Assembly: GCF_007830455.1 (NCBI RefSeq)
Contig: NZ_VLLB01000012.1
Span: forward strand, 108,212 to 172,211
Source: Pseudoduganella lurida
Lineage (GTDB): Bacteria; Pseudomonadota; Gammaproteobacteria; Burkholderiales; Burkholderiaceae_D
Reading direction: 5' to 3'
Length of the DNA: 64,000 nt
A program made the translations under genes and the position numbers. Under the pieces are notes generated by a model. It saw only the letters and a list, made by a program, of their open reading frames with translations. It ran no database searches and was not told the DNA's origin. Numbering within the stretch: the first letter of the stretch is position 1; each line of letters opens with the position of its first letter. Below, piece after piece: positions 52,102 through 59,672 of the stretch.

Positions 52102-53286
52102 TCAGTAGTCCGGCAGGTCGATCGCGTCCGGATCGCGGGCGAAACCGTTCTGGATGGCCTTGCTGATGACAGGCATGCCCGCCACCCGCATGGCGCCGCG
52201 CATCAGCGCCAGCCCCGCCTCCGAATGGGGCCACAGCAGGCGCGGCACGATCTTCGGCAGGTCCTGTCCTTTCTCGACGAAGGGCCGCATCACGCGCTCG
52301 TACGCTTCGAAGGCGCTGGCCGGATCCGGCGCCTGCGCCAGTTCGCCCGCCAGCACATAGCCGCCGACCAGCGCCAGCGTGGTGCCGATGCCGGTCAGTG
52401 GCGTGGGACACCAGGCCGCGTCGCCCGTCAGCACCACGCGGCCATCGGACCAGCGCGGCATGCGCACCTGCCGCAGCACGTCGAAATAGAAGTCGTCCAC
52501 GTCGCGCATGGCGGCCAGGATGCGCGGGATTTCCCAGCCGTCGTCCGCGAACCGGTTTTCGATGAAGCGGCGCTGGCGTTCGACATCCCACGCATGCTCG
52601 CCCTCCGGCTTCTTCTGGATGCCGAGATAGGCGCCCAGCTTCCCGTCGAGCGCCTGTTTCAGCGTCGCGCCGCGGCCGTGCACCGTGTTGTACTGCCGCG
52701 CGTAGGGACTGTCGCCCGGCTGCGCGGGAATGCTGAAGTAGGCGATGGTGAGGTCCATCCAGCGCGGCTCGTTCTCGCCGGGGAACACCAGCTCGCGGGT
52801 GTGCGAACCGACGCCTTCCGCGACCACCACGATGTCGTAGCGCGCCTGCCGGCCGCTGGCAAACGCCACGTCCACGCCCGATGCATCCTGCGCGAGGCTG
52901 GCGATGCTGTCGCCGAAGCGGAATGCGGCGCGCTCGCGGGCGGCGTCGTGGATGATGCGGGCGATGTCGCCGCGGCGGATTTCCAGTTCGGCCGTGGGGC
53001 CGCTGTCGTTGTCGGAGTCGCCCGCCTCGAACCGGGCGATGACGGAATCGTCTTCGTCCACCCAGTCCGTGCCCCGCTCCCGCGTGCTGCGTGCGAACGC
53101 CCGCTCCTCCAGGCCCATGCGGCGCAGTACCTCGCGCGCGCTGCCGCGCACATCCACGTTCTGGCCGCCGTCGCGAAACGCGGGCGCGCGCTCCACGACG
53201 TCGACCCCGAAACCCTGCTGCGTCAGCCACCAGGCGGCGGTGGTGCCGGCGACACTGGCGCCGGTGACAAGAATGCGTCGGTCCAT
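52102..53286 (-). CDS. FAD-dependent monooxygenase, TetX/PHBH-like
   Basis: 394 residues: FAD-binding ILVTGASVAGTTAAWWLTQQGFGVDVVERA near 5-34 (G-x-S-x-x-G variant), the middle motif VVVAEGVGSHTRELVF near 149 (DG-type replaced by EG), and VVLTGDAAWCPTPLTGIGTTLALVGGYVLAGEL near 300-332. The gene order marR then this gene, 37 bases apart on one strand, is typical of aromatic-compound or antibiotic modification. The best-known relatives hydroxylate phenols or tetracycline. The substrate cannot be read from sequence. Confidence 0.88.
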   Translation of the reverse strand: MDRRILVTGASVAGTTAAWWLTQQGFGVDVVERAPAFRDGGQNVDVRGSAREVLRRMGLEERAFARSTRERGTDWVDEDDSVIARFEAGDSDNDSGPTAELEIRRGDIARIIHDAARERAAFRFGDSIASLAQDASGVDVAFASGRQARYDIVVVAEGVGSHTRELVFPGENEPRWMDLTIAYFSIPAQPGDSPYARQYNTVHGRGATLKQALDGKLGAYLGIQKKPEGEHAWDVERQRRFIENRFADDGWEIPRILAAMRDVDDFYFDVLRQVRMPRWSDGRVVLTGDAAWCPTPLTGIGTTLALVGGYVLAGELAQAPDPASAFEAYERVMRPFVEKGQDLPKIVPRLLWPHSEAGLALMRGAMRVAGMPVISKAIQNGFARDPDAIDLPDY

Positions 53287-53323
53287 GCGTAATCTCCCGG
53301 GGAAAATTACATCATACGTGATA

Positions 53324-53776
53324 TTAATCGCCGGGCGCGTCCTCCAGGCTGGCGATCAGGCGGCCCAGCAGGCCGACCAGCACGGCCGCTTCCTCCGCCG
53401 ACATGCCGGCGACGCCCAGCGCGTTCACTTCGATCAGTACGCGCCGGCCCATCGCGGCGGCCGCGCTGCCCGCTTCCGTCAGCCGCACGGTGGCGGCCCG
53501 CTTGTCGCTGGCGAGGACGCTGCGCTCGATGAGGGCCATGGCTTCCAGCTTGTCCAGCAGGGCCACCATGGCCGGCTGCTTGACCGCGGAGGCCCGCACC
53601 ATGTCCCGCTGGAGCATCGCGCCCTTCCAGGACAGCAGCAGCAAGGGGCCGACGAGGGCCAGCGTGATGCCGTGCTCGCGCAGCCGCGCATCGACCATGC
53701 GGTTGAAGACGCGCGCGGCGTGGTTGGCCAGGTAGCCCGGTGCGACGGCCGCTTCGGGATGGATCTCCGGTTGCAT
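53324..53776 (-). CDS. MarR-family transcriptional regulator
   Basis: 150 residues with the MarR winged helix: GYLANHAARVFNRMVDARLREHGITLALVGPLLLLSWKG, MVRASAVKQPAMVALLDKLEAMALIERSVLASDKRAATVRLTEAG. The start at 53776 (MQPEIHPEAAVAPGYLAN) fits the family. It precedes the FAD monooxygenase gene and probably represses it together with itself; the promoter lies in the short gap before the DUF971 gene, where I see no clear operator. Confidence 0.88.
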   Translation of the reverse strand: MQPEIHPEAAVAPGYLANHAARVFNRMVDARLREHGITLALVGPLLLLSWKGAMLQRDMVRASAVKQPAMVALLDKLEAMALIERSVLASDKRAATVRLTEAGSAAAAMGRRVLIEVNALGVAGMSAEEAAVLVGLLGRLIASLEDAPGD

Positions 53777-53790
53777 CGCCGCCGGACGGC

Positions 53791-54210
53791 TCAGTGGTGG
53801 TGCCCGCAGCCCTGGTGCGGCGCGGCAGCGCCAGGCAGCTCGGTGCCGGGCATGCGGCCCGTGTCGCCGGGGAAGCCGGCGCCGAACAGGCGGGCCAGGT
53901 AGTCCTTCCACAGCGTGTCCTGGTTCTGGCCCAGTTCATACAGGTACTGCCAGGTGTACAGGCCGGACTCGTGGCCGTCCGTGAAGATGGGCTTCAGTGC
54001 GTACTGGCCGACCGGTTCCAGGTCGGTGATGCCGACATCGCGCTTGCCGACCTGCAGCGTCTCCTGGCCCGGGCCGTGGCCCTGCACGGCCGCCGACGGC
54101 GAATACACGCGCAGGAACTCGTACGGCAGGTTGAAGGTGGCGCCGTCGTCGAAGGCGATTTCGAGGTAGCGGGACTGGTTGTGCAGCGTGATTGCAGTGG
54201 GATTGGCCAT
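53791..54210 (-). CDS. DUF971-domain protein with His/Cys-rich tail
   Basis: 139 residues: the DUF971 (gamma-butyrobetaine hydroxylase N-terminal-like) domain at 8-110 (LHNQSRYLEIAFDDGATFNLPYEFLRVYSPSAAVQGHG, VGQYALKPIFTDGHESGLYTWQYLYELG) and a short tail ending HQGCGHHH that could bind a metal. DUF971 proteins are linked to Fe-S assembly or Mrp-like proteins in some genomes, but function is not settled. It lies directly before the MarR gene, 8 bases from the HIT gene, on one strand with the DUF3683 gene. Confidence 0.88.
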   Translation of the reverse strand: MANPTAITLHNQSRYLEIAFDDGATFNLPYEFLRVYSPSAAVQGHGPGQETLQVGKRDVGITDLEPVGQYALKPIFTDGHESGLYTWQYLYELGQNQDTLWKDYLARLFGAGFPGDTGRMPGTELPGAAAPHQGCGHHH

Positions 54211-54218
54211 GGTGTGCT

Positions 54219-54656
54219 TCAGTCGGATTCGTTCATGCGTTCGGTGATGGCCGCGTGCAGCTCGGGCAGCAGGGCCGTGCGGACGGCGATCGCGGCCGGG
54301 GAGGCGTCGCGCTGGCGCGCGCCCCAGGTGGGGTTCGGGAAGTGGGCATCGTCGGCATGACGGGGGATCACGTGCCAGTGCACGTGCGGCGTCATGTTGC
54401 CGAAGCTGGCCACGTTGACCTTGTGCGGCGCCAGCACGTCGCGCAGCGCCACTTCGACGGCCCACACGGCGCGCATCACGCGCTCGCGGTCGGCCGGCTG
54501 CAGGTCCGTCATTTCCTTCACGTGGTCGTTCCAGACGACGCGCGTGAAACCGGGATAGCCCGGTTCATCGACGGCGACGATGGCCAATGCATCGTCGCGC
54601 CAGATGATGCTGGGGTCATCGGATGCTGCCAGCAGCGTGCAGAGATCGCAGGCCAT
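54219..54656 (-). CDS. HIT-family protein
   Basis: 145 residues with the histidine triad as HVHWHVIPRH near 97-106, N-terminal CDLCTLL (a zinc-like pair CxxC), and PGYPGFTRVVWNDHVKEMTDL near 39-59. HIT proteins hydrolyse or transfer nucleoside monophosphates from nucleotide conjugates. The MACDLC start at 54656 is 2 bases after the stop of the DUF3683 gene, so the genes are coupled. The substrate is not known. Confidence 0.9.
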   Translation of the reverse strand: MACDLCTLLAASDDPSIIWRDDALAIVAVDEPGYPGFTRVVWNDHVKEMTDLQPADRERVMRAVWAVEVALRDVLAPHKVNVASFGNMTPHVHWHVIPRHADDAHFPNPTWGARQRDASPAAIAVRTALLPELHAAITERMNESD

Positions 54657-54658
54657 GC

Positions 54659-57600
54659 TCAGACCAGCACCCGCTCGATGCCGCCGTCGTTGGCGCGCGC
54701 CACATACTCCGGCATCCAGTTCTCGCCCAGCAGGTGCTTGGCGATCTCGACGACGATATAGTCGGCCGTGGTGCCGGAATCCTCGTTGTAGCGCGACAGG
54801 CCCTGCAGGCAAGACGGGCAGCTGGTGAGGATCTTCACGTTGCCCTCGAAGCCGTCGGCGCGCAGCTTGTCCGAGCCCTTGACCATCTCCTGCTCCTTGC
54901 GGAAGCGCACCTGCGTGGAGATGTCGGGACGCGTCACGGCCAGCGTGCCGGACTCGCCGCAGCAGCGGTCGTTCTTCTCGATCTTCACCGTGTCCACCGT
55001 CTGCACCAGCGCATTCACCGTCTTCAGCGGATCCTGCAGCTTCATCGGCGTGTGGCAGGGATCGTGGTACATGTAGCGGGTACCGCTCACGCCTTCCAGC
55101 TTGACGCCCTTCTCCAGCAGGTATTCGTGGATGTCCATGATGCGGCAGCCGGGGAAGATCTTCTCGAACTCGTAGGTCGACAGCTGGTCGTAGCAGGTAC
55201 CGCACGAGACCAGCACCGTCTTGATGTCCAGGTAGTTCAGCGTGTTGGCCATGCGGTGGAAGAGGACGCGGTTATCCGTCATCATCTTCTCGGCCTTGTC
55301 GTAGTCGCCCGCGCCCCGCTGCGGATAGCCGCAGCACAGGTAGCCCGGCGGCAGCACCGTCTGCACGCCCACTTCCCACAGCATCGCCTGCGTGGCCAGG
55401 CCCACCTGCGAGAACAATCGCTCCGAACCGCAGCCCGGGAAGTAGAACACCGCCTCCGTGTTGGCGCTGGTCTTCTTCGGATCGCGGATGATCGGGATCA
55501 TCTTGTTGTCCTCGATGTCGAGCAGCGCGCGGGCGGATTTCTTCGGCAGGTTCCCCGGCATCTTCTTGTTGATGAAGTGGATGACCTGCTCGCGCACGGG
55601 CGGCTTGCCCGTCGTCGGCGGCGGTGCCTTGGTCTGCTGGCGCGCCACCTTCTTGAAGATCTCGTTGCCCAGGCGCTGGGCCTTGTAGCCGAGACCGATC
55701 ATCGACTGGCGCGCGGCGTTGATCGTGCCCGGGTCGGTCGCGTTCAGGAAGAACATCGACGCGGCCTTGCCGGGGTTGAACGAACGCTTGTCCATCTTGC
55801 GCAGCAGGTTCCGCATGTTCATCGACACGTCGCCGAAGTCGATGTTCACCGGGCACGGCGTCACGCACTTGTGGCACACGGTGCAGTGGTCGGCCACGTC
55901 CTCGAACTCCTCCCAGTGGCGGATCGAGATGCCGCGGCGGGTCTGCTCTTCGTACAGGAAGGCCTCGATCAGGGCCGACGTGGCCAGGATCTTGTCGCGC
56001 GGCGAATACAGCAGGTTCGCGCGCGGCACGTGCGTGGAGCACACCGGCTTGCATTTGCCGCAGCGCAGGCAGTCCTTGATGCTGTTGGCGATCTCGCCGA
56101 TATCGCTCTGCTGCATGATCAGCGATTCGTGGCCCATCAGGCCGAACGACGGCGTGTAGGCGTTGGCCAGCGTCGCTTCCATGCCGGGCAGGTTCAGCAG
56201 CTTGCCCTTGTTGAAGCGGCCTTCGGGATCCACGCGCAGCTTGTAGTCGCGGAATTCGCCAATCTCGTCTTCGGTCAGGAATTCCAGCTTCGTGATCCCG
56301 ATGCCATGCTCGCCCGAGATCACGCCGTTCAGCGAACGGGCCAGCTTCATGATGCGGGCCACGGCTTCGTGGGCATCCTGCAGCATCTCGTAGTGGTCCG
56401 AATTGACCGGCAGGTTGGTGTGCACGTTGCCGTCGCCGGCGTGCATGTGCAGCGCCACGAACACGCGGCCGCGCAGGATCTTCTTGTGGATCGCCTGCGC
56501 CTCATCCAGGATCAGCTTGTAGGCGCCGCCGCTGAAGATCTGGCGCAGCACGGCGCGGATCTCGCCTTTCCAGCTGATGCGCACGGTGCGGTCCTGCACC
56601 ACGTCGAACAGCGTGGCGTCCGGCGCGCGCTGCAGGCGCTCTTCGAACGCCGAGCCCAGTTCCTCCAGCCCGAGCTGGAACAGCTCCAGGCGCGTGGCGG
56701 CCAGCGGCTGGTCCAGGTTGGCCAGGATGAAGGTCCAGCGGGCCTGCGCCTGCTCCAGCAGGGCGAGGGCCTGCTGCGGGCGGTCGCCCAGCATCTCGGC
56801 ATCGCCCACCTGGTCGTCGCCCGCGTCATCGCTCTTGCCGACCGGGAGGTTGCCCGCTTCGAAGAACTCGCGCAGCGCGGTGGCCAGCTGCAGCTTGTTC
56901 TTGATCGACAGCTCGACGTTGATGCGCTCGATGCCATCGGTGTACTCGCCCATCCGGTTCAGCGGAATGACGACGTCCTCGTTGATCTTGAACGCGTTGG
57001 TGTGCTTGGCGATCGCCGCGGTGCGCGCGCGGTCCAGCCAGAATTTTTTACGGGCTTCCGGGCTGACGGCAACGAAGCCTTCGCCTACGCGGGTGTTCGC
57101 CAGGCGCACCACTTCCGAGGCGGCCATGGCGACGGCATCCTCGTTGTCGCCCACGATGTCGCCGAACAGCGCCATCTTCGGCAGCACGCCGCGCTTCGAT
57201 TTGGTGGCGTAGCCGACCGCGCGCAGGTAGCGTTCATCGAGGTGTTCTAGGCCGGCGAGGCGCAGCGTCTCGAACTGCTCGCCCTGTTTCGGCAGGCTGT
57301 CCAGGTAGTCCTTGATCTCGACGATCGACGGGATCGCATCGCGCGCCTGGCCGAAGAACTCCAGGCACACGGTGCGCGTGTACTTCGGCATCTTGTGCAG
57401 GATCCAGCGGCCGGACGTGATCAGGCCGTCGCAGCCCTCCTTCTGGATGCCCGGCAGGCCGGCCAGGAATTTGTCGGTGACGTCCTTGCCCAGGCCTTCC
57501 TTGCGGAACTTGCGGCCTTCGATCTCCAGCATCTCCGTCTTGAACGGCTCGCCGCGCGCTTCGCCCTTCGCGTTCGGATGGCGCCATTCGCACTTGAAGC

Positions 57601-58681
57601 GCGCCAGCGGCGTGTCGTGGATCTTCGACAGGTTGTGGTCGATGCGCGTGACATCGAGCCAGTCGCCGTTCGGGTCGACCATGCGCCACGAGGCCAGGTT
57701 GTCCAGCGCGGTGCCCCACAGCACGGCCTTCTTGCCGCCCGCGTTCATGGCGATGTTCCCGCCGATGCAGGAGGCGTGGGCGGAGGTGGGATCGACGGCG
57801 AACACGAAGCCGGCCTTCTCGGCAGCGACGGAAACCTGGTTCGTGATCACGCCCGCTTCCGTGTAGATGGTGGCGTATTCGCGCTCGAGGCCCGGCAGCA
57901 CCTGCATCTCCACCGCATCGATGCGCAGCAGCTTCTCCGTGTTGATGACGGCCGACAGGGGCGTGAGGGGAATCGCGCCGCCCGTGTAGCCGGTGCCGCC
58001 GCCGCGCGGGATGATCGTCAGTCCCAGCTCGATGCAGCCCTTCACCAGGCCGGCCATCTCTTCTTCCGCATCGGGCGTGAGCACGACGAACGGGTATTCG
58101 ACGCGCCAGTCGGTGGCATCGGTCACGTGCGAGACGCGCTTGATGCCGTCGAAGCGGATATTGTGCTTGTCGGTGTAGCGGCCCAGCACCTTCATGGCGC
58201 GCTTGCGCAGGTCGTAGGTGGCGCGGAACTCGTCGCCGAAGTCGGAGACGGCCTTGCTCGCGGCAGCCAGCAGCTTTTCCACGTTGGCGCGGCGCAGGGT
58301 GGCAACATCAGCGGCTTCGCCCGTTTCGTCGCTGTCCACGGACAGGCGGCGGCGGTCCACTTCCGACAGACGGTGATGCAGCGCGTCGATCAGGGCCTGG
58401 CGGCGCTTCGGGTTGTCCAGCAGGTCGTCCTGCAGGTAGGGGTTGCGGCGCACCACCCAGATGTCGCCCAGCACTTCGTACAGCATGCGGGCGGAGCGGC
58501 CGGTCTGGCGCGCGCCGCGCAGGTCGTCCAGCAGCTGCCAGGATTCCTCACCCAGCAGGCGGATGACGATTTCGCGGTCGGAGAACGAGGTGTAGTTGTA
58601 CGGGATTTCGCGGAGGCGGGTGGGCGCGTGGCCGTCCGGGGTTTCAGCGAGCAGTGCCTGGATGTGTGCTGGGGCGTTCAT
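54659..58681 (-). CDS. Giant FAD/Fe-S oxidoreductase, DUF3683 type
   Basis: 1340 residues. Domains: DUF3683 region at 20-180; FAD-binding type 4 domain with IIPRGGGTGYTGGAIPL near 223-239 (PCMH fold) and C-terminal FAD-oxidase parts to about 800; two [4Fe-4S] ferredoxin motifs, CLRCGKCKPVC near 870-880 and CTVCHKCVTPCPVN near 930-943; and two CCG domains with LCCGYPQRGAGD near 1115 and HDPCHTPMKL near 1207, RCCGESGTLAV near 1240. It resembles a fusion of D-lactate/glycolate-type oxidase (GlcD-like) with a GlpC/GlcF-type Fe-S subunit, as in YdiJ. Substrate is likely a 2-hydroxy acid and electrons go to the quinone pool; not proven. Confidence 0.9.
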   Translation of the reverse strand: MNAPAHIQALLAETPDGHAPTRLREIPYNYTSFSDREIVIRLLGEESWQLLDDLRGARQTGRSARMLYEVLGDIWVVRRNPYLQDDLLDNPKRRQALIDALHHRLSEVDRRRLSVDSDETGEAADVATLRRANVEKLLAAASKAVSDFGDEFRATYDLRKRAMKVLGRYTDKHNIRFDGIKRVSHVTDATDWRVEYPFVVLTPDAEEEMAGLVKGCIELGLTIIPRGGGTGYTGGAIPLTPLSAVINTEKLLRIDAVEMQVLPGLEREYATIYTEAGVITNQVSVAAEKAGFVFAVDPTSAHASCIGGNIAMNAGGKKAVLWGTALDNLASWRMVDPNGDWLDVTRIDHNLSKIHDTPLARFKCEWRHPNAKGEARGEPFKTEMLEIEGRKFRKEGLGKDVTDKFLAGLPGIQKEGCDGLITSGRWILHKMPKYTRTVCLEFFGQARDAIPSIVEIKDYLDSLPKQGEQFETLRLAGLEHLDERYLRAVGYATKSKRGVLPKMALFGDIVGDNEDAVAMAASEVVRLANTRVGEGFVAVSPEARKKFWLDRARTAAIAKHTNAFKINEDVVIPLNRMGEYTDGIERINVELSIKNKLQLATALREFFEAGNLPVGKSDDAGDDQVGDAEMLGDRPQQALALLEQAQARWTFILANLDQPLAATRLELFQLGLEELGSAFEERLQRAPDATLFDVVQDRTVRISWKGEIRAVLRQIFSGGAYKLILDEAQAIHKKILRGRVFVALHMHAGDGNVHTNLPVNSDHYEMLQDAHEAVARIMKLARSLNGVISGEHGIGITKLEFLTEDEIGEFRDYKLRVDPEGRFNKGKLLNLPGMEATLANAYTPSFGLMGHESLIMQQSDIGEIANSIKDCLRCGKCKPVCSTHVPRANLLYSPRDKILATSALIEAFLYEEQTRRGISIRHWEEFEDVADHCTVCHKCVTPCPVNIDFGDVSMNMRNLLRKMDKRSFNPGKAASMFFLNATDPGTINAARQSMIGLGYKAQRLGNEIFKKVARQQTKAPPPTTGKPPVREQVIHFINKKMPGNLPKKSARALLDIEDNKMIPIIRDPKKTSANTEAVFYFPGCGSERLFSQVGLATQAMLWEVGVQTVLPPGYLCCGYPQRGAGDYDKAEKMMTDNRVLFHRMANTLNYLDIKTVLVSCGTCYDQLSTYEFEKIFPGCRIMDIHEYLLEKGVKLEGVSGTRYMYHDPCHTPMKLQDPLKTVNALVQTVDTVKIEKNDRCCGESGTLAVTRPDISTQVRFRKEQEMVKGSDKLRADGFEGNVKILTSCPSCLQGLSRYNEDSGTTADYIVVEIAKHLLGENWMPEYVARANDGGIERVLV

Positions 58682-58932
58682 TGTGCGGGAAACAGCAGAC
58701 GCTTGAATGGTCAGCTTGAATGGTCACTAAGAGGGCCATTTTAACGTATTGCGCCGCACAACGTCCCGATAGCCCCGCTTTTCCACGGGTTACGTGAACG
58801 TCAAGCAACGGAACATTATTCGGTCTCCCGCACCGATCGCTTTATTCAATCCGGCCATGAGCGCCTGAGAGATGCAAAATTTGCACGGCCGAGCCTGCAA
58901 CAGAATAAAGTGTGAAAGGCGGCACCGGCCGT
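58682..58932. other. Intergenic region before the DUF3683 gene
   Basis: 251 bases without a gene. It contains the 13-bp tandem duplication and, at 58873-58885, the palindrome TGCAAAATTTGCA. Probable promoter and regulatory DNA; nothing else identified. Confidence 0.6.
58701..58726. repeat. Perfect 13-bp tandem duplication upstream of the DUF3683 gene
   Basis: GCTTGAATGGTCA occurs twice in a row (58701-58713 and 58714-58726), 20 to 45 bases upstream of the start at 58681. On the coding (minus) strand it reads TGACCATTCAAGC twice. It could be a regulator site or recent slippage. Confidence 0.6.
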
Positions 58933-59427
58933 TTAACCACCCAGCGCATGCACCAGCGAGCGCCAGAAACCATCGGGCACGTACAGCAGCGCCAGCGTCA
59001 TCGTCAGGTAGCGGGCGAACTTGCCGATCGCCATGTAGCCGACGGCGGGCCAGAACGGCAGCTTCAGCCAGCCGCCCAGCGTGCACAGGGGATCGCCGAT
59101 GCCGGGCACCCACGACAGCAGCATCGTCTTGGCGCCATGGTGCGACAGCCAGCCGAACCAGCGGCTGTTGCGTTCCTTCGCGAACGCGGCCTTTGCGTAG
59201 TAGCCCATCCAGTAGTCGACCACGCCACCCAGCGTGTTGCCGCAGGTGGCGACGAGGATGGCCGGCCAGAACATGTCCTCGTTGGCCTTGCAGACGGCGA
59301 ACACGGCGGGCTCGGAACCGAGCGGCACGAGGGTCGCGGAAATGAAGCTGATGATGAAGACGGACGTCAGGCCCACTTCCGGCGCGGCCAGGAAGGCCAG
59401 CAGCCAGCTCAGTGCAGACTCGATCAT
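58933..59427 (-). CDS. yqaA: YqaA-like SNARE-associated/DedA-type membrane protein
   Basis: 164 residues with about four membrane segments: VGLTSVFIISFISATLVPLGSEPAVFAVC near 18-46, WPAILVATCGNTLGGVVDYWMGYYAK near 54-79, WVPGIGDPLCTLGGWLKLPFWPAVGYMAIGKFARYLTMTLALLY near 105-148. The G-x-D and E/P-containing loops resemble the DedA/VTT group. It is probably an inner-membrane protein acting in envelope homeostasis; exact function unknown. The ATG lies inside a 14-bp tandem repeat (see that entry). Confidence 0.88.
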   Translation of the reverse strand: MIESALSWLLAFLAAPEVGLTSVFIISFISATLVPLGSEPAVFAVCKANEDMFWPAILVATCGNTLGGVVDYWMGYYAKAAFAKERNSRWFGWLSHHGAKTMLLSWVPGIGDPLCTLGGWLKLPFWPAVGYMAIGKFARYLTMTLALLYVPDGFWRSLVHALGG

Positions 59428-59458
59428 GCGGACTCAATCATGCGGACTCAGTCATGGA
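59417..59458 (-). repeat. Three 14-bp tandem repeats covering the yqaA start codon
   Basis: Units 59417-59430, 59431-59444 and 59445-59458 read GACTC(G/A)ATCATGCG or GACTCAGTCATGGA. On the minus strand each unit carries an ATG. The two upstream ATGs (59455 and 59441) open five-codon frames, MTESA-stop and MIESA-stop, whose TGA overlaps the next ATG as ATGA, leading into yqaA (MIESALS). There is no visible ribosome site upstream of the first. Confidence 0.8.
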
Positions 59459-59514
59459 CGCAATCAGGTGGACGCGATGCTGCGGACTGATCATGCAATT
59501 CGGTCATCGAAGAC

Positions 59515-59545
59515 TTGGCTGGGGGCGGAAGGTTGCCATTATAAT
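59515..59545 (+). promoter_or_regulatory. Candidate sigma-70 promoter of ilvA
   Basis: TTGGCT (59515-59520), a 19-bp spacer and a perfect TATAAT (59540-59545) precede ilvA by about 130 bases. The spacer is 2 longer than ideal. I see no other hexamers of this quality in the gap. Confidence 0.5.
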
Positions 59546-59672
59546 GAAACGCACCCGGCCATCCCGCACGAATGAACGGCCACGGCCTACCCGTCGTGTC
59601 CTCGCTTCACTGCCCTCTCGGTTACCCGCCGTGGCACTCTCGCTGTCGCATCCACCTGCCACCCTGACGACC

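Noticed and set aside
59412..59672. N-terminal extension of IlvA
   Set aside because: The translated extension is Arg/Pro-rich and crosses the yqaA tandem repeat and the TATAAT promoter; the MTTDYLKK start fits the family.
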